Assembly: GCA_900550195.1 (NCBI GenBank)
Contig: URRB01000013.1
Location: 1-64,000 of the forward strand
DNA: 64,000 nucleotides
DNA from: an uncultured Collinsella sp.
Lineage (GTDB): Bacteria; Actinomycetota; Coriobacteriia; Coriobacteriales; Coriobacteriaceae
Reading direction: 5' to 3'
The translations under genes were made by a program, and so were the position numbers. Positions 24,719-33,015 of this stretch are shown here, one piece after another (position 1 is the stretch's first letter; the number at the start of each line of letters is the position of its first letter). Under the pieces are notes generated by a model. The model made no database searches, had not been told where the DNA came from, and saw only the letters and a list, made by a program, of their open reading frames with translations.

Positions 24719-26232
24719 TGGCGCAGAGCTTCGATTCCCTTACCGCCGCCCAGATCGCCGCGGGTGTTGCCGCTGGCGACTTTACCGCTACCGAGGTGGC
24801 CCAGGCCTCCCTTGCCGCCATCGAGGCGCGCGAGGGCGGGATCCAGGCATTCCTGCAGGTGGCGCCCGAGCTTGCGCTCGAGGCCGCCGCGCGCGTGGAT
24901 GCCGACCGTGCCGCAGGCAAGCCGCTGCCCCCGCTCGCGGGCGTGCCGCTGGCCATTAAGGACAACATGAACCTCGTGGGCACGCGCACCACCTGCGCTT
25001 CCCGTATGCTCGAGGACTACCAGAGCGTCTACACCGCCACCTGCGTCCAGCGCATGCTCGACGCCGGCTGCCTGCCCATGGGCAAGGCCAACATGGACGA
25101 GTTTGCCTTTGGCAGCTCCACCGAGAGCTCGGCGTTCCATCGCACTAACAACCCCTGGGATACCGAGCGCGTGCCTGGCGGCTCCTCGGGCGGCTCCGCT
25201 GCAGCCGTCGCCGCGGGCGAAGTCGCGCTCTCGCTGGGCTCGGACACCGGCGGCTCTATTCGCCAGCCGGCGTCGCTGTGCGGCGTGGTGGGCTTTAAGC
25301 CCACGTATGGCGCCGTGAGCCGTTACGGTGTGGTTGCCTTTGGCTCGTCGCTCGACCAGGTGGGCCCCTTTGGCCGCACGGTCGAGGATGTCGCGCTGGC
25401 CATGAACGCGCTTACCGGCGCGGGCCACGATCCGTACGACTGCACCAGCCAGGATTGCGCCGTCGACTTTACCGAGCATCTCAACGACAGCATCGAGGGC
25501 AAGCGTGTGGGTATTATCCCCGCGTTTATGGAGGCCGAGGGCCTGACGCCCGAGGTCAAGGCCGCTGTTCAGCGCGCCGCCCAGGAGCTGCGGAACCAGG
25601 GCGCCGAGCTGGTCGAGGTCGACCTGCCGCACCTGGACGCCGCTATCGCCGCATACTACGTCATCGGCCCGGCCGAGGCGTTCTCCAATCTGGCCCGCTT
25701 CGACGGCATTCGCTACGGCTATCAGGAGGAGGGCTGCGCCAACCTGTCCGACCAGAGCTCGCTTTCGCGTGCCCACGGCTTTGGCGCCGAGGCCAAGCGC
25801 CGTCAGATGCTCGGTGCCTACCTGCTGAGCTCGGGCGTGTACGACAAGTATTACTACGCAGCGCAAAAGGCCCGCACACTCATCACGCAGGACTACGATG
25901 CCGCGTATGCCAAGGTGGACACCATCCTCATGCCCGCCTCGCCGCGCACGGCCTTTAAGTTTGGCGAGATCAGCGACCCCACACAGATGTACCTTTCGGA
26001 CCTGTACACCATCTCGCTCAACATTTGCGGCAACGGTGGTATCTCGGTGCCGCTGGGCCTGGGCGAGGATACTCAGCTGCCCGTTTCTGCCCAGCTGGTG
26101 GGCCCGGCGTTTAAGGACCGTCAGCTGCTCACGTTTGCCCGCGCCCTGGAGCGCGGCTTTGCCGATGCCGCCACGGGTGCGCCCGCGCTTTCCGTCGCGC
26201 CCGATTTTGCCGGGAAGGGAGGCGAGCTGTAA
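24718..26232 (+). CDS. gatA: Asp/Glu-tRNA amidotransferase subunit A
   Basis: A 504-aa amidase subunit that releases ammonia from glutamine for tRNA amidation. The Ser-cisSer-Lys triad can be placed: Lys in LAIKDNMN, the glycine-serine signature PGGSSGGSAAAVAAG, and the nucleophile Ser in GSDTGGSIRQPA. Length is normal. It is translationally coupled on both sides (1-bp overlaps) in gatC-gatA-gatB, ensuring equal subunit amounts. Glutamine would come from the type III synthetase encoded elsewhere in the window. Confidence 0.97.
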   Translation: MAQSFDSLTAAQIAAGVAAGDFTATEVAQASLAAIEAREGGIQAFLQVAPELALEAAARVDADRAAGKPLPPLAGVPLAIKDNMNLVGTRTTCASRMLEDYQSVYTATCVQRMLDAGCLPMGKANMDEFAFGSSTESSAFHRTNNPWDTERVPGGSSGGSAAAVAAGEVALSLGSDTGGSIRQPASLCGVVGFKPTYGAVSRYGVVAFGSSLDQVGPFGRTVEDVALAMNALTGAGHDPYDCTSQDCAVDFTEHLNDSIEGKRVGIIPAFMEAEGLTPEVKAAVQRAAQELRNQGAELVEVDLPHLDAAIAAYYVIGPAEAFSNLARFDGIRYGYQEEGCANLSDQSSLSRAHGFGAEAKRRQMLGAYLLSSGVYDKYYYAAQKARTLITQDYDAAYAKVDTILMPASPRTAFKFGEISDPTQMYLSDLYTISLNICGNGGISVPLGLGEDTQLPVSAQLVGPAFKDRQLLTFARALERGFADAATGAPALSVAPDFAGKGGEL

Positions 26233-27908
26233 TGAAGGAGCTTTCCGAGGTCCTACAGGATTGGGAGGCCGTGATCGGCCTGGAGATCCATACCGAGCTC
26301 ACCGCACTCGACACCAAGATGTTCTGCAACTGCAAGCTCAGCCACGATGACGAGCCCAACGCCAACGTGTGCCCGGTGTGCCTGGGCCTGCCCGGCGCCC
26401 TGCCGGTGCCCAACAAACGCGCTATCGAGAGCATCGTCAAGGCCGGTCTCGCCACCAACTGCGAGATCCAGCGCCACTCGATGTTCTACCGCAAGCACTA
26501 CTTCTATCCCGACATGGCCAAGAACTTCCAGACCACGCAGGGTCCGGTCGCCTTTGCCATGTACGGCCACCTGGACCTGGACGTGACCGGTCGCGGTGCC
26601 GCCGAGCGCCCCGACTGCGCGTTTGGCGAGGCCGAGGCCCAGAGTCTGGCGAGCGCTTCGGCCAACGCCGAGGGCCTGTCTACGTCCATGACGTCGACCA
26701 TGCGCGAGGGCAACCAGCGTGCCGGCCACCTGGCCAGCTACGACGCGTCCAGCCTGCAGATGCCCGAGCGTCGCGAGGACGGTTCCTACACGGTGCCCAT
26801 CCGCATCCTGCGCATCCACATGGAGGAGGACGCTGCCAAGATGGTGCACGTGGGTGGTGCCGAGGGCCGCATTACCGCCGCGGCCGAGTCGCTCGTCGAC
26901 TACAACCGCTGCGGTACGCCGCTGATTGAGCTCGTCACCGAGCCCGACCTGCGTACGCCCGAGGAGGCTCGCCTGTTTATGGAGAAGCTCCGCCGCATCT
27001 TTGTGACGCTGGGCATTTCGGACTGCTCCATGGAGAAGGGCTCCATGCGCTGCGATGGCAACGTGTCGCTGCGCCGCCGCGGCGAGACCAAGCTGGGCAC
27101 CAAGACCGAGCTCAAGAACCTCAACTCGTTTAAGAGCCTGCACGACGGCCTTGCCTACGAGATTTGCCGCCAGGCCGAGGTGCTCGAGGAGGGCGGCATC
27201 ATCTATCAGGAGACCCGCCACTGGGAGCCTAGTCGCAAGCGTACCGTGGTTATGCGTGTGAAGGAGACGGCCGACGACTATCGCCTGTTCCCCGATCCCG
27301 ACCTGGCGCCGTTCGATCTGGACGATGAGTTCATCGACCGCTGCCGTGGCGAGATTCCCGAGCTGCCCGATGCCAAGCGCGCCCGTTTTGAGGCCGACTT
27401 TGGCATTAAGGCGGCCGACGCCGAGCAGATTGCCGGCGACCCCGAGTTTGCCGACTTCTTTGAGGCCGCCGCTGCCGGTATGGCCGGCAAGGAGGCTCAG
27501 ACGGTCGCGAACTTGCTGGTCAACGAGATGATCGCCTACCTTAAGGGCGCAGGCGTCTCGCTGGCCGAATCCGGCATTGCGCCGGCTCAGGTGGCAGCTC
27601 TTGCCAAGCTGCTGGCGACCGATGCCATCAGCTCCAACCAGGCGCACGAGGTCTTTGAGGCCATGGCCCAGACCGGCGACGACCCCAACAAGATCGTCGA
27701 CGAGCGTGGTATGCGTCAGGTGAGCGATGCCGGCGCGCTGCAGCCGATTGTGGACGAGGTGCTGGCGAACTGTGCCGATCAGGCGCAGCAGTATCGTGAC
27801 GGCAACCAGAAGGTCATCGGCTTTTTGGTGGGCCAGTGCATGAAGGCAAGCCGCGGCAAGGGTAACCCGAAGCTCTTCAACGAGTTGCTGAGAACGTCGC
27901 TCTCGTAA
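26232..27908 (+). CDS. gatB: Asp/Glu-tRNA amidotransferase subunit B
   Basis: A 558-aa subunit that binds and activates the misacylated tRNA. It has the typical N-terminal DWEAVIGLEIHTEL, a zinc site from CNCKL and CPVCLG, the kinase-like catalytic core (YYRKHYFYPDMAKNFQ-type segment, KNLNSFKSLHDGL) and the C-terminal YqeY-like tail domain (GNQKVIGFLVGQCMKASRGKGNPK). At 558 aa it is longer than the usual 480, owing to an insertion near residues 115-165 (VTGRGAAERPDC to GNQRAGHLA). Its stop codon is followed after only 2 bases by a long hairpin element, so that element lies in the transcript's 3' UTR. Confidence 0.97.
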   Translation: MKELSEVLQDWEAVIGLEIHTELTALDTKMFCNCKLSHDDEPNANVCPVCLGLPGALPVPNKRAIESIVKAGLATNCEIQRHSMFYRKHYFYPDMAKNFQTTQGPVAFAMYGHLDLDVTGRGAAERPDCAFGEAEAQSLASASANAEGLSTSMTSTMREGNQRAGHLASYDASSLQMPERREDGSYTVPIRILRIHMEEDAAKMVHVGGAEGRITAAAESLVDYNRCGTPLIELVTEPDLRTPEEARLFMEKLRRIFVTLGISDCSMEKGSMRCDGNVSLRRRGETKLGTKTELKNLNSFKSLHDGLAYEICRQAEVLEEGGIIYQETRHWEPSRKRTVVMRVKETADDYRLFPDPDLAPFDLDDEFIDRCRGEIPELPDAKRARFEADFGIKAADAEQIAGDPEFADFFEAAAAGMAGKEAQTVANLLVNEMIAYLKGAGVSLAESGIAPAQVAALAKLLATDAISSNQAHEVFEAMAQTGDDPNKIVDERGMRQVSDAGALQPIVDEVLANCADQAQQYRDGNQKVIGFLVGQCMKASRGKGNPKLFNELLRTSLS

Positions 27909-27910
27909 GC

Positions 27911-28046
27911 GGGAACCGAGGGGCCGGGCGCAGGGCCTTGCCTCTCAATTTCGGACAGTCCTGACTCACGGCGGAGGCGCCACTGGCGCCTCCTGTTCGT
28001 GCGGAACTCATTGAGAGGCAAGGCCCTGCGCCCGGCCCCTCGGTTC
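27911..28046 (+). repeat. Long-arm hairpin element, copy 1
   Basis: Perfect 38-bp inverted repeat (27911-27948 against 28009-28046) around a 60-nt centre. In the centre, CGGACAGTCCTGACTC (27951-27966) and CGTGCGGAACTC (27997-28008) flank an inner perfect stem, GGAGGCGCC-ACT-GGCGCCTCC (27972-27992). Copy 2 (43068-43201, minus) has the same two motifs and an inner GGAG...CTCC stem, but completely different outer arms. The element lies between the gatB stop and the terminator at 28096. It could be a structured RNA or a mobile hairpin; I cannot assign it to a known class. Confidence 0.85.
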
Positions 28047-28095
28047 CGTGACGACTCGGCCGTTCGGGTCAGGTAGGGCTGAATGGAATAGAGTG

Positions 28096-28126
28096 AATGA
28101 GGGCGCTATTGGCGCCCTCATTTTTT
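28096..28126 (+). terminator. Terminator of gatCAB transcript
   Basis: AATGAGGGCGC and GCGCCCTCATT form an 11-bp stem with a 5-nt loop, followed by TTTTTT. Confidence 0.9.
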
Positions 28127-28129
28127 GTG

Positions 28130-28163
28130 GATGTGGCGCAGGGACGGTCCCTTTGGTCACATC
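28130..28163. repeat. GGGNCAGG-core palindrome R8 (degenerate)
   Basis: GATGTG and CACATC arms with interrupted pairing around GGGACGGTCCC. The core is close to, but not identical with, the other R elements, so I count it as a diverged member. Confidence 0.45.
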
Positions 28164-28195
28164 GCGCCTCAAGATTTCCAAAAAGTTAACCTTTG

Positions 28196-28227
28196 TTGAC
28201 CTTAATAGTTAGATAAACTAAACTATT
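28196..28227 (+). promoter_or_regulatory. Promoter with overlapping dyad, metal ATPase operon
   Basis: TTGACC (28196-28201) and TAAACT (28219-28224) with 17-bp spacing. An imperfect dyad from 28204 to 28227 (AATAGTTAG / CTAAACTATT) covers the spacer and -10. Its inner part, TTAGATAAACTAA, resembles DtxR/MntR-type metal-regulator boxes. Metal-dependent repression is an inference from that resemblance and from the downstream gene. Confidence 0.55.
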
Positions 28228-28311
28228 TTCCAAAAGTGTGCTCGAGCAAACTTGTTTACTCGGGTGCTGAGGCACCGTGCCGCGTCCAATGCGGCAAAAG
28301 GGAGAAGCAAC

Positions 28312-28557
28312 ATGAAGAAGTCGACGTTCAATACCCTGCTTGTCGGTGGCGGTTTTCTGCTTGGCACGGCCGGCATCAAGCTGCTTACCAGCGCTCCGGT
28401 CAAGAATGCCTGCGTGCAGGGTATCGCGTGCGGCATGCGCATCAAGAACTGCTACCAGGACATGGTCGAGCAGGCCAAGGCTAATGTCGACGACATGGTT
28501 GCCGAGGCGGCCTACATCACCCAGAGCGAGGCCGCTGCTGACGAGGCAGCCGAGTAA
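28312..28557 (+). CDS. Small DUF6110-like protein
   Basis: An 81-aa protein starting MKKSTFNTLLVGGGFLLGTAGIKLL, a single hydrophobic segment likely to be membrane-inserted, followed by GIACGMRIKNCYQDMVEQAKANVDDMVAEA, an amphipathic acidic helix. This fits the small DUF6110 proteins that I know to accompany heavy-metal P-type ATPases. ATG 28312 is preceded by AAGGGAG; the longer frame from 28252 has no such signal. It is 18 bp upstream of the ATPase gene, so they are cotranscribed; a helper or assembly role is inference only. Confidence 0.75.
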   Translation: MKKSTFNTLLVGGGFLLGTAGIKLLTSAPVKNACVQGIACGMRIKNCYQDMVEQAKANVDDMVAEAAYITQSEAAADEAAE

Positions 28558-28575
28558 CGCTCCCAGGCACAAACT

Positions 28576-30651
28576 ATGAGATTCTCGATTATTAGCGAGA
28601 TCCCCGGCAGGACCCGTCTTCAATTGGCGGGTCCTGTGCCAGAGAGCGATCTCGATGCACTTCTTAAGCTCAGCGGCGGTATCGACGGCGTGCACAAGGT
28701 GCGCGTGTATGGCCGCATTGGCCAGATGGCGCTGGAGTACGACGAGCCGCGCCGCGCGAGCGTGCTCGACGCCTTGGGCGCACTCGATGCTCAAGCTATC
28801 GCCGATGCCAAGTCGGGCTACGTGATGCAGCTTGAGCCACGCAAGCACAAGCTCGTCATGGATCTGGCGACACTCGTCGGTGCCCATTACGCACGTCGCT
28901 GGTTCTTGCCGACGCCTCTGCGTGCGGTGTTTGTCGTGGTCGGTTACATGACATTTTTGCGCGCCGCCCTCTGTGAGCTCGCGCAGCCGCGCCTGACCGT
29001 TCCCGTGCTCGACGCTTCGGCCATCGGCATCTCGTTCGTCAAGCGCGACGTCGACACCGCGGGTCAGACGATGTTCCTGCTCAACGTGGGCGAGCTGCTT
29101 GAGGACTACACCCGCGCCATGAGCGAAAACGAGCTCATCAACTCGCTGCTCGATGTGCCCGACAAGGCGCAAAAGGTCGTCGGCGACACCGAGGTAAGCG
29201 TTGCCGCGACCGAGCTTGAGCCCGGCGATCTGGTCGCCGTGCGCACCGGCATGTCTATCTGCATCGACGGCGTGGTCGAGCGGGGGAGCGCTATGGTCAA
29301 CCAGGCGACCCTGACCGGCGAGCCGCTGGCCGTCGAGCGCAGCGCGGGCGACGACGTGTTCGCCGGCACCGTCGTGGAAGACGGCAGCATCTTAGTGCGC
29401 GTGCGCGCCAACACGGCGCAGACCAAGCTGCGCTCGATCGTCTCGCTCGTGCAGACGGCCGACTCGCTCAAGTCCGAGGGTCAGTCGCATATGGAGGACC
29501 TTGCCAACAAGATCGTCCCGTGGAACTTCCTGCTCGCGGGCCTGGTTGCGCTTACCACCCGCAGCCTCATCAAGACCTCGGCGGCGCTGATGGTCGACTA
29601 CTCGTGCGCGCTCAAGCTCACGGGTTCCGTTGCCGTCATGACTGCCATGAGCGATGCTGCCAAGATGGGCGTCATGGTCAAGGGCGCAAAGTACTTTGAG
29701 TCGTTTGCCAAGGCCGACACCATTGTGTTTGATAAGACCGGCACGCTCACCGAGGCTCAGCCGCGCCTGGCTTGCGTGCTCACGACCGACGGCTGGAGCG
29801 AGGACGAGGTCCTGCGCCTTTCCGCTTGCTTGGAGGAGCATTTCCCTCATCCGGTAGCACGCGCCGTGGTCAATGCGGCACGTGAGCGTGGACTCGAGCA
29901 CCGCGAGCGTCACGCTGCTGTCGAGTATATTGTGGCGCACGGTATCGCTTCGTCCATTGAAGGGCGTCGCGCCATCATCGGTTCCGCGCACTTTGTATTT
30001 GAGGATGAGAGCGCGCAGCTCGAGTCCGACATTAAGGAGCAAATTGAGTCCCAGATGCAGGGCCTGTCGCCGCTGTATCTGGCGGTCGACGGCACGGTCG
30101 TGGGCGTGCTCGGCATCGAGGATCCGCTTAAGCCCGGGGTCCGTGAAGCCATCGCCGACCTGCATGCGCTGGGCGTCAAACATGTCGTTATGCTCACGGG
30201 CGATTCTGAACGCACGGCCGAGCGCATTGCGCGCGAGGCGGGTGTCGATGAGTTTAAGGCCGAGCTGCTGCCCGAGGACAAGTACGCCTGTGTGGAGCGC
30301 ATTAAGGGCGAGGGGCGTCACGTTGCCATGGTGGGCGACGGCGTTAACGATTCGCCGGCGCTCGGTTTGGCCGACGTGGGCTTGGCGATGGGTGGCGGAA
30401 GCGACATCGCCAAGGAGGTCGCCGATATCATCCTGACTGACACGGATCTCGCCGCGATCGTGCGCCTGCGCCGCATGAGTCAGGGCCTCGTTGATCGTCT
30501 GACGAGCTCCTACTCTAAGGTGATGCTCACCAACTCGGCGCTCCTGGCGCTGGGCATTACCGGCATGATCACTCCGCAGACGTCGTCACTGCTGCACAAC
30601 GGCTCAACGATCGCCTACAGCCTGGGCAACGCAAAGGCGTACTTGCGTTAG
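28576..30651 (+). CDS. Heavy-metal P1B-type ATPase with atypical membrane motif
   Basis: A 691-aa metal pump. The N-terminal 90 residues are a diverged HMA-like domain without a CXXC (ISEIPGRTRLQL, VHKVRVYGRIGQMALEY). The actuator loop has TGEPLAV. The phosphorylation site DKTGT starts at Asp386, the HP motif is in HFPHPVARAVV, and the hinge is GDGVNDSPAL. Where P1B pumps have Cys-Pro-Cys or a variant in TM6, this protein has Tyr342-Ser343-Cys344 (MVDYSCALKL), so the usual proline is absent. The C-terminus keeps HNGST. The metal cannot be named; the group of gut bacterial pumps with this motif is poorly characterised. It is the second gene after the DUF6110-like gene and is followed by a terminator. 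Confidence 0.88.
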   Translation: MRFSIISEIPGRTRLQLAGPVPESDLDALLKLSGGIDGVHKVRVYGRIGQMALEYDEPRRASVLDALGALDAQAIADAKSGYVMQLEPRKHKLVMDLATLVGAHYARRWFLPTPLRAVFVVVGYMTFLRAALCELAQPRLTVPVLDASAIGISFVKRDVDTAGQTMFLLNVGELLEDYTRAMSENELINSLLDVPDKAQKVVGDTEVSVAATELEPGDLVAVRTGMSICIDGVVERGSAMVNQATLTGEPLAVERSAGDDVFAGTVVEDGSILVRVRANTAQTKLRSIVSLVQTADSLKSEGQSHMEDLANKIVPWNFLLAGLVALTTRSLIKTSAALMVDYSCALKLTGSVAVMTAMSDAAKMGVMVKGAKYFESFAKADTIVFDKTGTLTEAQPRLACVLTTDGWSEDEVLRLSACLEEHFPHPVARAVVNAARERGLEHRERHAAVEYIVAHGIASSIEGRRAIIGSAHFVFEDESAQLESDIKEQIESQMQGLSPLYLAVDGTVVGVLGIEDPLKPGVREAIADLHALGVKHVVMLTGDSERTAERIAREAGVDEFKAELLPEDKYACVERIKGEGRHVAMVGDGVNDSPALGLADVGLAMGGGSDIAKEVADIILTDTDLAAIVRLRRMSQGLVDRLTSSYSKVMLTNSALLALGITGMITPQTSSLLHNGSTIAYSLGNAKAYLR

Positions 30652-30670
30652 CGTTTTCGATTGAGTATAT

Positions 30671-30719
30671 GGCCTGCATTCGGGCGGCACCGCAGCCGCC
30701 AGGGTGCAGGCCTTCTTTT
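30671..30719 (+). terminator. Terminator of metal ATPase operon
   Basis: Outer stem GGCCTGCA/TGCAGGCC, inner stem GGCGGC/GCCGCC, then TTCTTTT. Confidence 0.85.
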
Positions 30720-30790
30720 GTTTGACGAGAGGTTAGCGCGGATATATGCTCGTGCTAGCAAAGCTAGCAAATGCTGAAGGTGAGGTTGAG

Positions 30791-31144
30791 ATGGCTACCG
30801 TTGGCGGCATGGCGCAGGTGAACGTTCGCGTGGATCGCCAGGTCAAGAACCGTGCCGAGGAGGCGCTGCAGCTTTCGGGCAGGTCACTGCCCGAGCTCAT
30901 CAAAAAGGTTGTGGTCAAGGTCGCACAGGGTGGCGGGCAGTGTGAGGAAGTGCTGTCTGCCGTTGATGGTCGGCAACAAACCGTCGCGCACGATACTCCG
31001 TTCGCCGCATCATGGGCGGCGGCGGATCAGCTTTACGCGGACCTGGGCATCGCTCCGTCGCCCGTATCCGACGATCGCGGTTGGGACACAATCTATTCCG
31101 AAGCCATGGATGAGCATTATCGCCAAAAGGGGATGATCCAGTGA
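30791..31144 (+). CDS. RelB/DinJ-like antitoxin
   Basis: About 117 aa. MAQVNVRVDRQVKNRAEEALQLSGRSLPELIKKVV is a ribbon-helix-helix DNA-binding domain of the RelB/DinJ kind. The acidic C-terminal half (ADQLYADLGI to RGWDTIYSEAMDEHY) would wrap the toxin. ATG 30791 follows AGGTGAGG; the upstream in-frame ATG at 30746 is less likely. Its stop overlaps the GTG start of the PIN gene by 4 bases, the usual antitoxin-toxin order, and autoregulation through the RHH domain is expected. Confidence 0.82.
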   Translation: MATVGGMAQVNVRVDRQVKNRAEEALQLSGRSLPELIKKVVVKVAQGGGQCEEVLSAVDGRQQTVAHDTPFAASWAAADQLYADLGIAPSPVSDDRGWDTIYSEAMDEHYRQKGMIQ

Positions 31145-31656
31145 GTGGGGCGCCTCTCAAGATCATGGTAGACGCCAACGTATGGGTTGATTCGTTTTGC
31201 GTCGACCATGCCGAGTCGCTTGCCGCGCGTGCGTTTATTGGTCAGGCGACGGAGACGGGGGCATTGCTGTTCTTTCCGGTGCATATCGCCAAGGACGTGC
31301 TGTACGTTGTCCAACACGAACTGAAGCGCAGCGTTCTTGCCAGCGGGGGAGCGCTCGACGAGGCGTCTGCCCGTGCAATTGGCGATGCGGCGTTGGCGTT
31401 TGTTCGGAACATGACCGAAAACGCCACGGCCGTGGGCGCTGATGCATCCGATCTGTGGCTAGCCGACAAATATCTGACGCTCCATCGCGATTACGAGGAC
31501 AACTTGGTGCTCGCCGCGTGCAAGCGCGCACAGGTCGATTACTTGGTGACCAACGATCGCAAACTGCTCGAACATGCCGATCTTGCAGCAAAGATCCCGC
31601 GCCAAATGATGCCGATTCTGGCTTTGGTCGAACGCGGCGGCGCGGCTATCGGTTGA
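31141..31656 (+). CDS. PIN-domain toxin
   Basis: A 171-aa putative ribonuclease toxin of the VapC/PIN type. The first acidic residue lies in IMVDANVWVDSF, and further conserved acids lie in DYEDNLVLAACKRAQVDYLVTNDRKLL, the family's closing motif. Expected to cleave RNA when released from the antitoxin. Start GTG 31141 (GTGA overlap with the antitoxin stop). Pairing of a RelB-like antitoxin with a PIN toxin is a hybrid arrangement but is seen in many genomes. The target RNA is unknown. Confidence 0.85.
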   Translation: MSGAPLKIMVDANVWVDSFCVDHAESLAARAFIGQATETGALLFFPVHIAKDVLYVVQHELKRSVLASGGALDEASARAIGDAALAFVRNMTENATAVGADASDLWLADKYLTLHRDYEDNLVLAACKRAQVDYLVTNDRKLLEHADLAAKIPRQMMPILALVERGGAAIG

Positions 31657-31713
31657 CGCGAACTGTTTGCGGGCCTCTTGGACGACGATGCGCCAAGGGG
31701 CCGCGTCTGCTAT

Positions 31714-32148
31714 TTACAAAAGCTCGGCCTTAATGGCGGGACTTTCTGCGAGCTGCTCGGCTGCCTTTTCGTCGGAGCTGTCGAGTGCTGCCAGGCTTCG
31801 GTAGACCCACTCGTTGACCTGGGTGTTCTTGACGCCTGAGGTCTGCATAAGGGCGCCTACCTCGCGGATTGCTGCGAGCAGATCGGCCTTGGGACCCGCG
31901 AGCTCGACCTCGATGCCGCGGTAGGCGGCCACGCCGCGGTTCTCACTCACGTGGTCGATAAAGCCCTCGACGGTCTCAAGCTGCTGGGCGAGAGCCGCAT
32001 CATCGTCAGCGTCCAGCGCGACGAGTGCGTTCGATACCGTGAGGGCGGGATGTCCGCAGGGGACAAAGCCTTCGATGACATCCATGGCTTCGGTAATGGT
32101 TGAGCCCAGGCCTGCGAGGGCATTGACGAGTTGCTGCTTGGTATCCAT
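31714..32148 (-). CDS. Hypothetical acidic protein
   Basis: A 144-aa cytoplasmic protein, helix-rich and acidic (MDTKQQLVNALAGLGSTITEAMDVIEGFVPCGHPALTVSNALVALDADDDAAL). There is no signal peptide or membrane segment, and I know no family for it. ATG 32148 has AAAGGA upstream. It is convergent with the PIN gene and divergent from ssrA. A role cannot be given. Confidence 0.7.
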   Translation of the reverse strand: MDTKQQLVNALAGLGSTITEAMDVIEGFVPCGHPALTVSNALVALDADDDAALAQQLETVEGFIDHVSENRGVAAYRGIEVELAGPKADLLAAIREVGALMQTSGVKNTQVNEWVYRSLAALDSSDEKAAEQLAESPAIKAELL

Positions 32149-32385
32149 AACGGTCCTTTCGACGGGTCAATTTTGCTTGGCGAAAATATACGTGACGCGA
32201 TCGGTAACAAAAGTGCGAAGTGCAGCGCACATTGGGGTCTTCACAGCTCGTGCATAGAACAGCTGTCCGCTTTCAGAACGTGGTAAGATAACACTCCACA
32301 AGCGGGGCTCGCTCCGCATGCTCCTTGAAAAGTCGACGGGTGTTGGGCGCTCGTGCCCAATGCCATCCAGACTTTCCCGACATTC

Positions 32386-32749
32386 GGGGGCGACTGGTTT
32401 CGACACGATAGCTCTGAGAGAGGAAGCAAGCCGAGGTCTCCTCGCCTCGTTAAACAGGGGTACCGTCAAATTGAATTGACAACAACTCTTCTTTTGAGCC
32501 TATGGCTCTCGCTGCTTAGTTTATAGCGGCGCGTCAACCCGGTGATTTCCCCGACACCGGCGCGACGTCATTTTAGGGGAATGCTCCCGCGCACGTAATC
32601 GGTATGGCGCGGGCTAAGACCGAACCGGTTGGGATGCCGCGAGCGTGTCGCTGTGCGCAAAGCGTCCGAGACTAAACCAGCGACTGAGCTTGGAGATGCC
32701 AATCAGGGGGCTTTCGTGGACCGGAGTTCGATTCTCCGCGCCTCCACCA
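32386..32749 (+). ncRNA. ssrA: tmRNA
   Basis: Transfer-messenger RNA that rescues stalled ribosomes. The 5' end GGGGGCGACTGGTTTCGAC and the 3' end AGTTCGATTCTCCGCGCCTCCACCA form the Ala-tRNA-like half; the acceptor GGGGGCG pairs with CGCCTCC, and CCA is encoded. The tag frame is readable from GAC at 32478 to the TAG at 32517-32519: DNNSSFEPMALAA, ending in the degradation signal ALAA. Length 364 nt is typical. A terminator follows 9 bp downstream. Confidence 0.97.
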
Positions 32750-32757
32750 TAAGCAAC

Positions 32758-32792
32758 AGGCAGGTAGATATTCGTATCTACCTGCCTTTTTA
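32758..32792 (+). terminator. ssrA terminator
   Basis: AGGCAGGTAGATA and its perfect complement with the loop TTCG, then TTTTATTT. Confidence 0.95.
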
Positions 32793-32806
32793 TTTCTAGT
32801 CCGTAC

Positions 32807-32822
32807 CGCGGAGAATCGAACT
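32807..32822 (-). repeat. Inverted partial copy of tmRNA T-arm
   Basis: CGCGGAGAATCGAACT is the exact reverse complement of AGTTCGATTCTCCGCG in the tmRNA 3' end (around 32725-32741). A second T-arm copy about 70 bp past the gene is reminiscent of scars left by integration at ssrA, although the orientation is inverted relative to a normal att duplication. Confidence 0.6.
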
Positions 32823-32868
32823 CTGTGCAGGGCGCGAGCGTAAAGAAAACGCCTCAGTGACGCAGAGT

Positions 32869-33015
32869 GGGGCGCGCTTTCCCAATGGCGGCCCAGGCGG
32901 AAAGTACGTCCCGGAATCCGCGCTCAGAACGGGACGCGCTTTCCCAGCGGCGGTCCAAGTGGAAAGCGCATCCCGGAATCCCGCCTCAAACTGGGGCACA
33001 CTTTCCGCTTCACCT
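32869..33015. repeat. Tandem 62-bp repeats, two and a part
   Basis: Units start at 32869, 32931 and 32993 (the last truncated). Each opens with GGGRCGCGCTTTCCC and continues to GGAAAGYRCRTCCCGGAAT, so each unit can fold on itself (GGGACGCGCTTTCC pairs with GGAAAGCGCATCCC). It lies between ssrA and the patatin gene; no ORF is supported. Confidence 0.75.

Noticed and set aside
32869..33015. CRISPR array at the tandem repeats
   Set aside because: Repeats are contiguous 62-bp units without variable spacers, only two and a half copies, and no cas genes.
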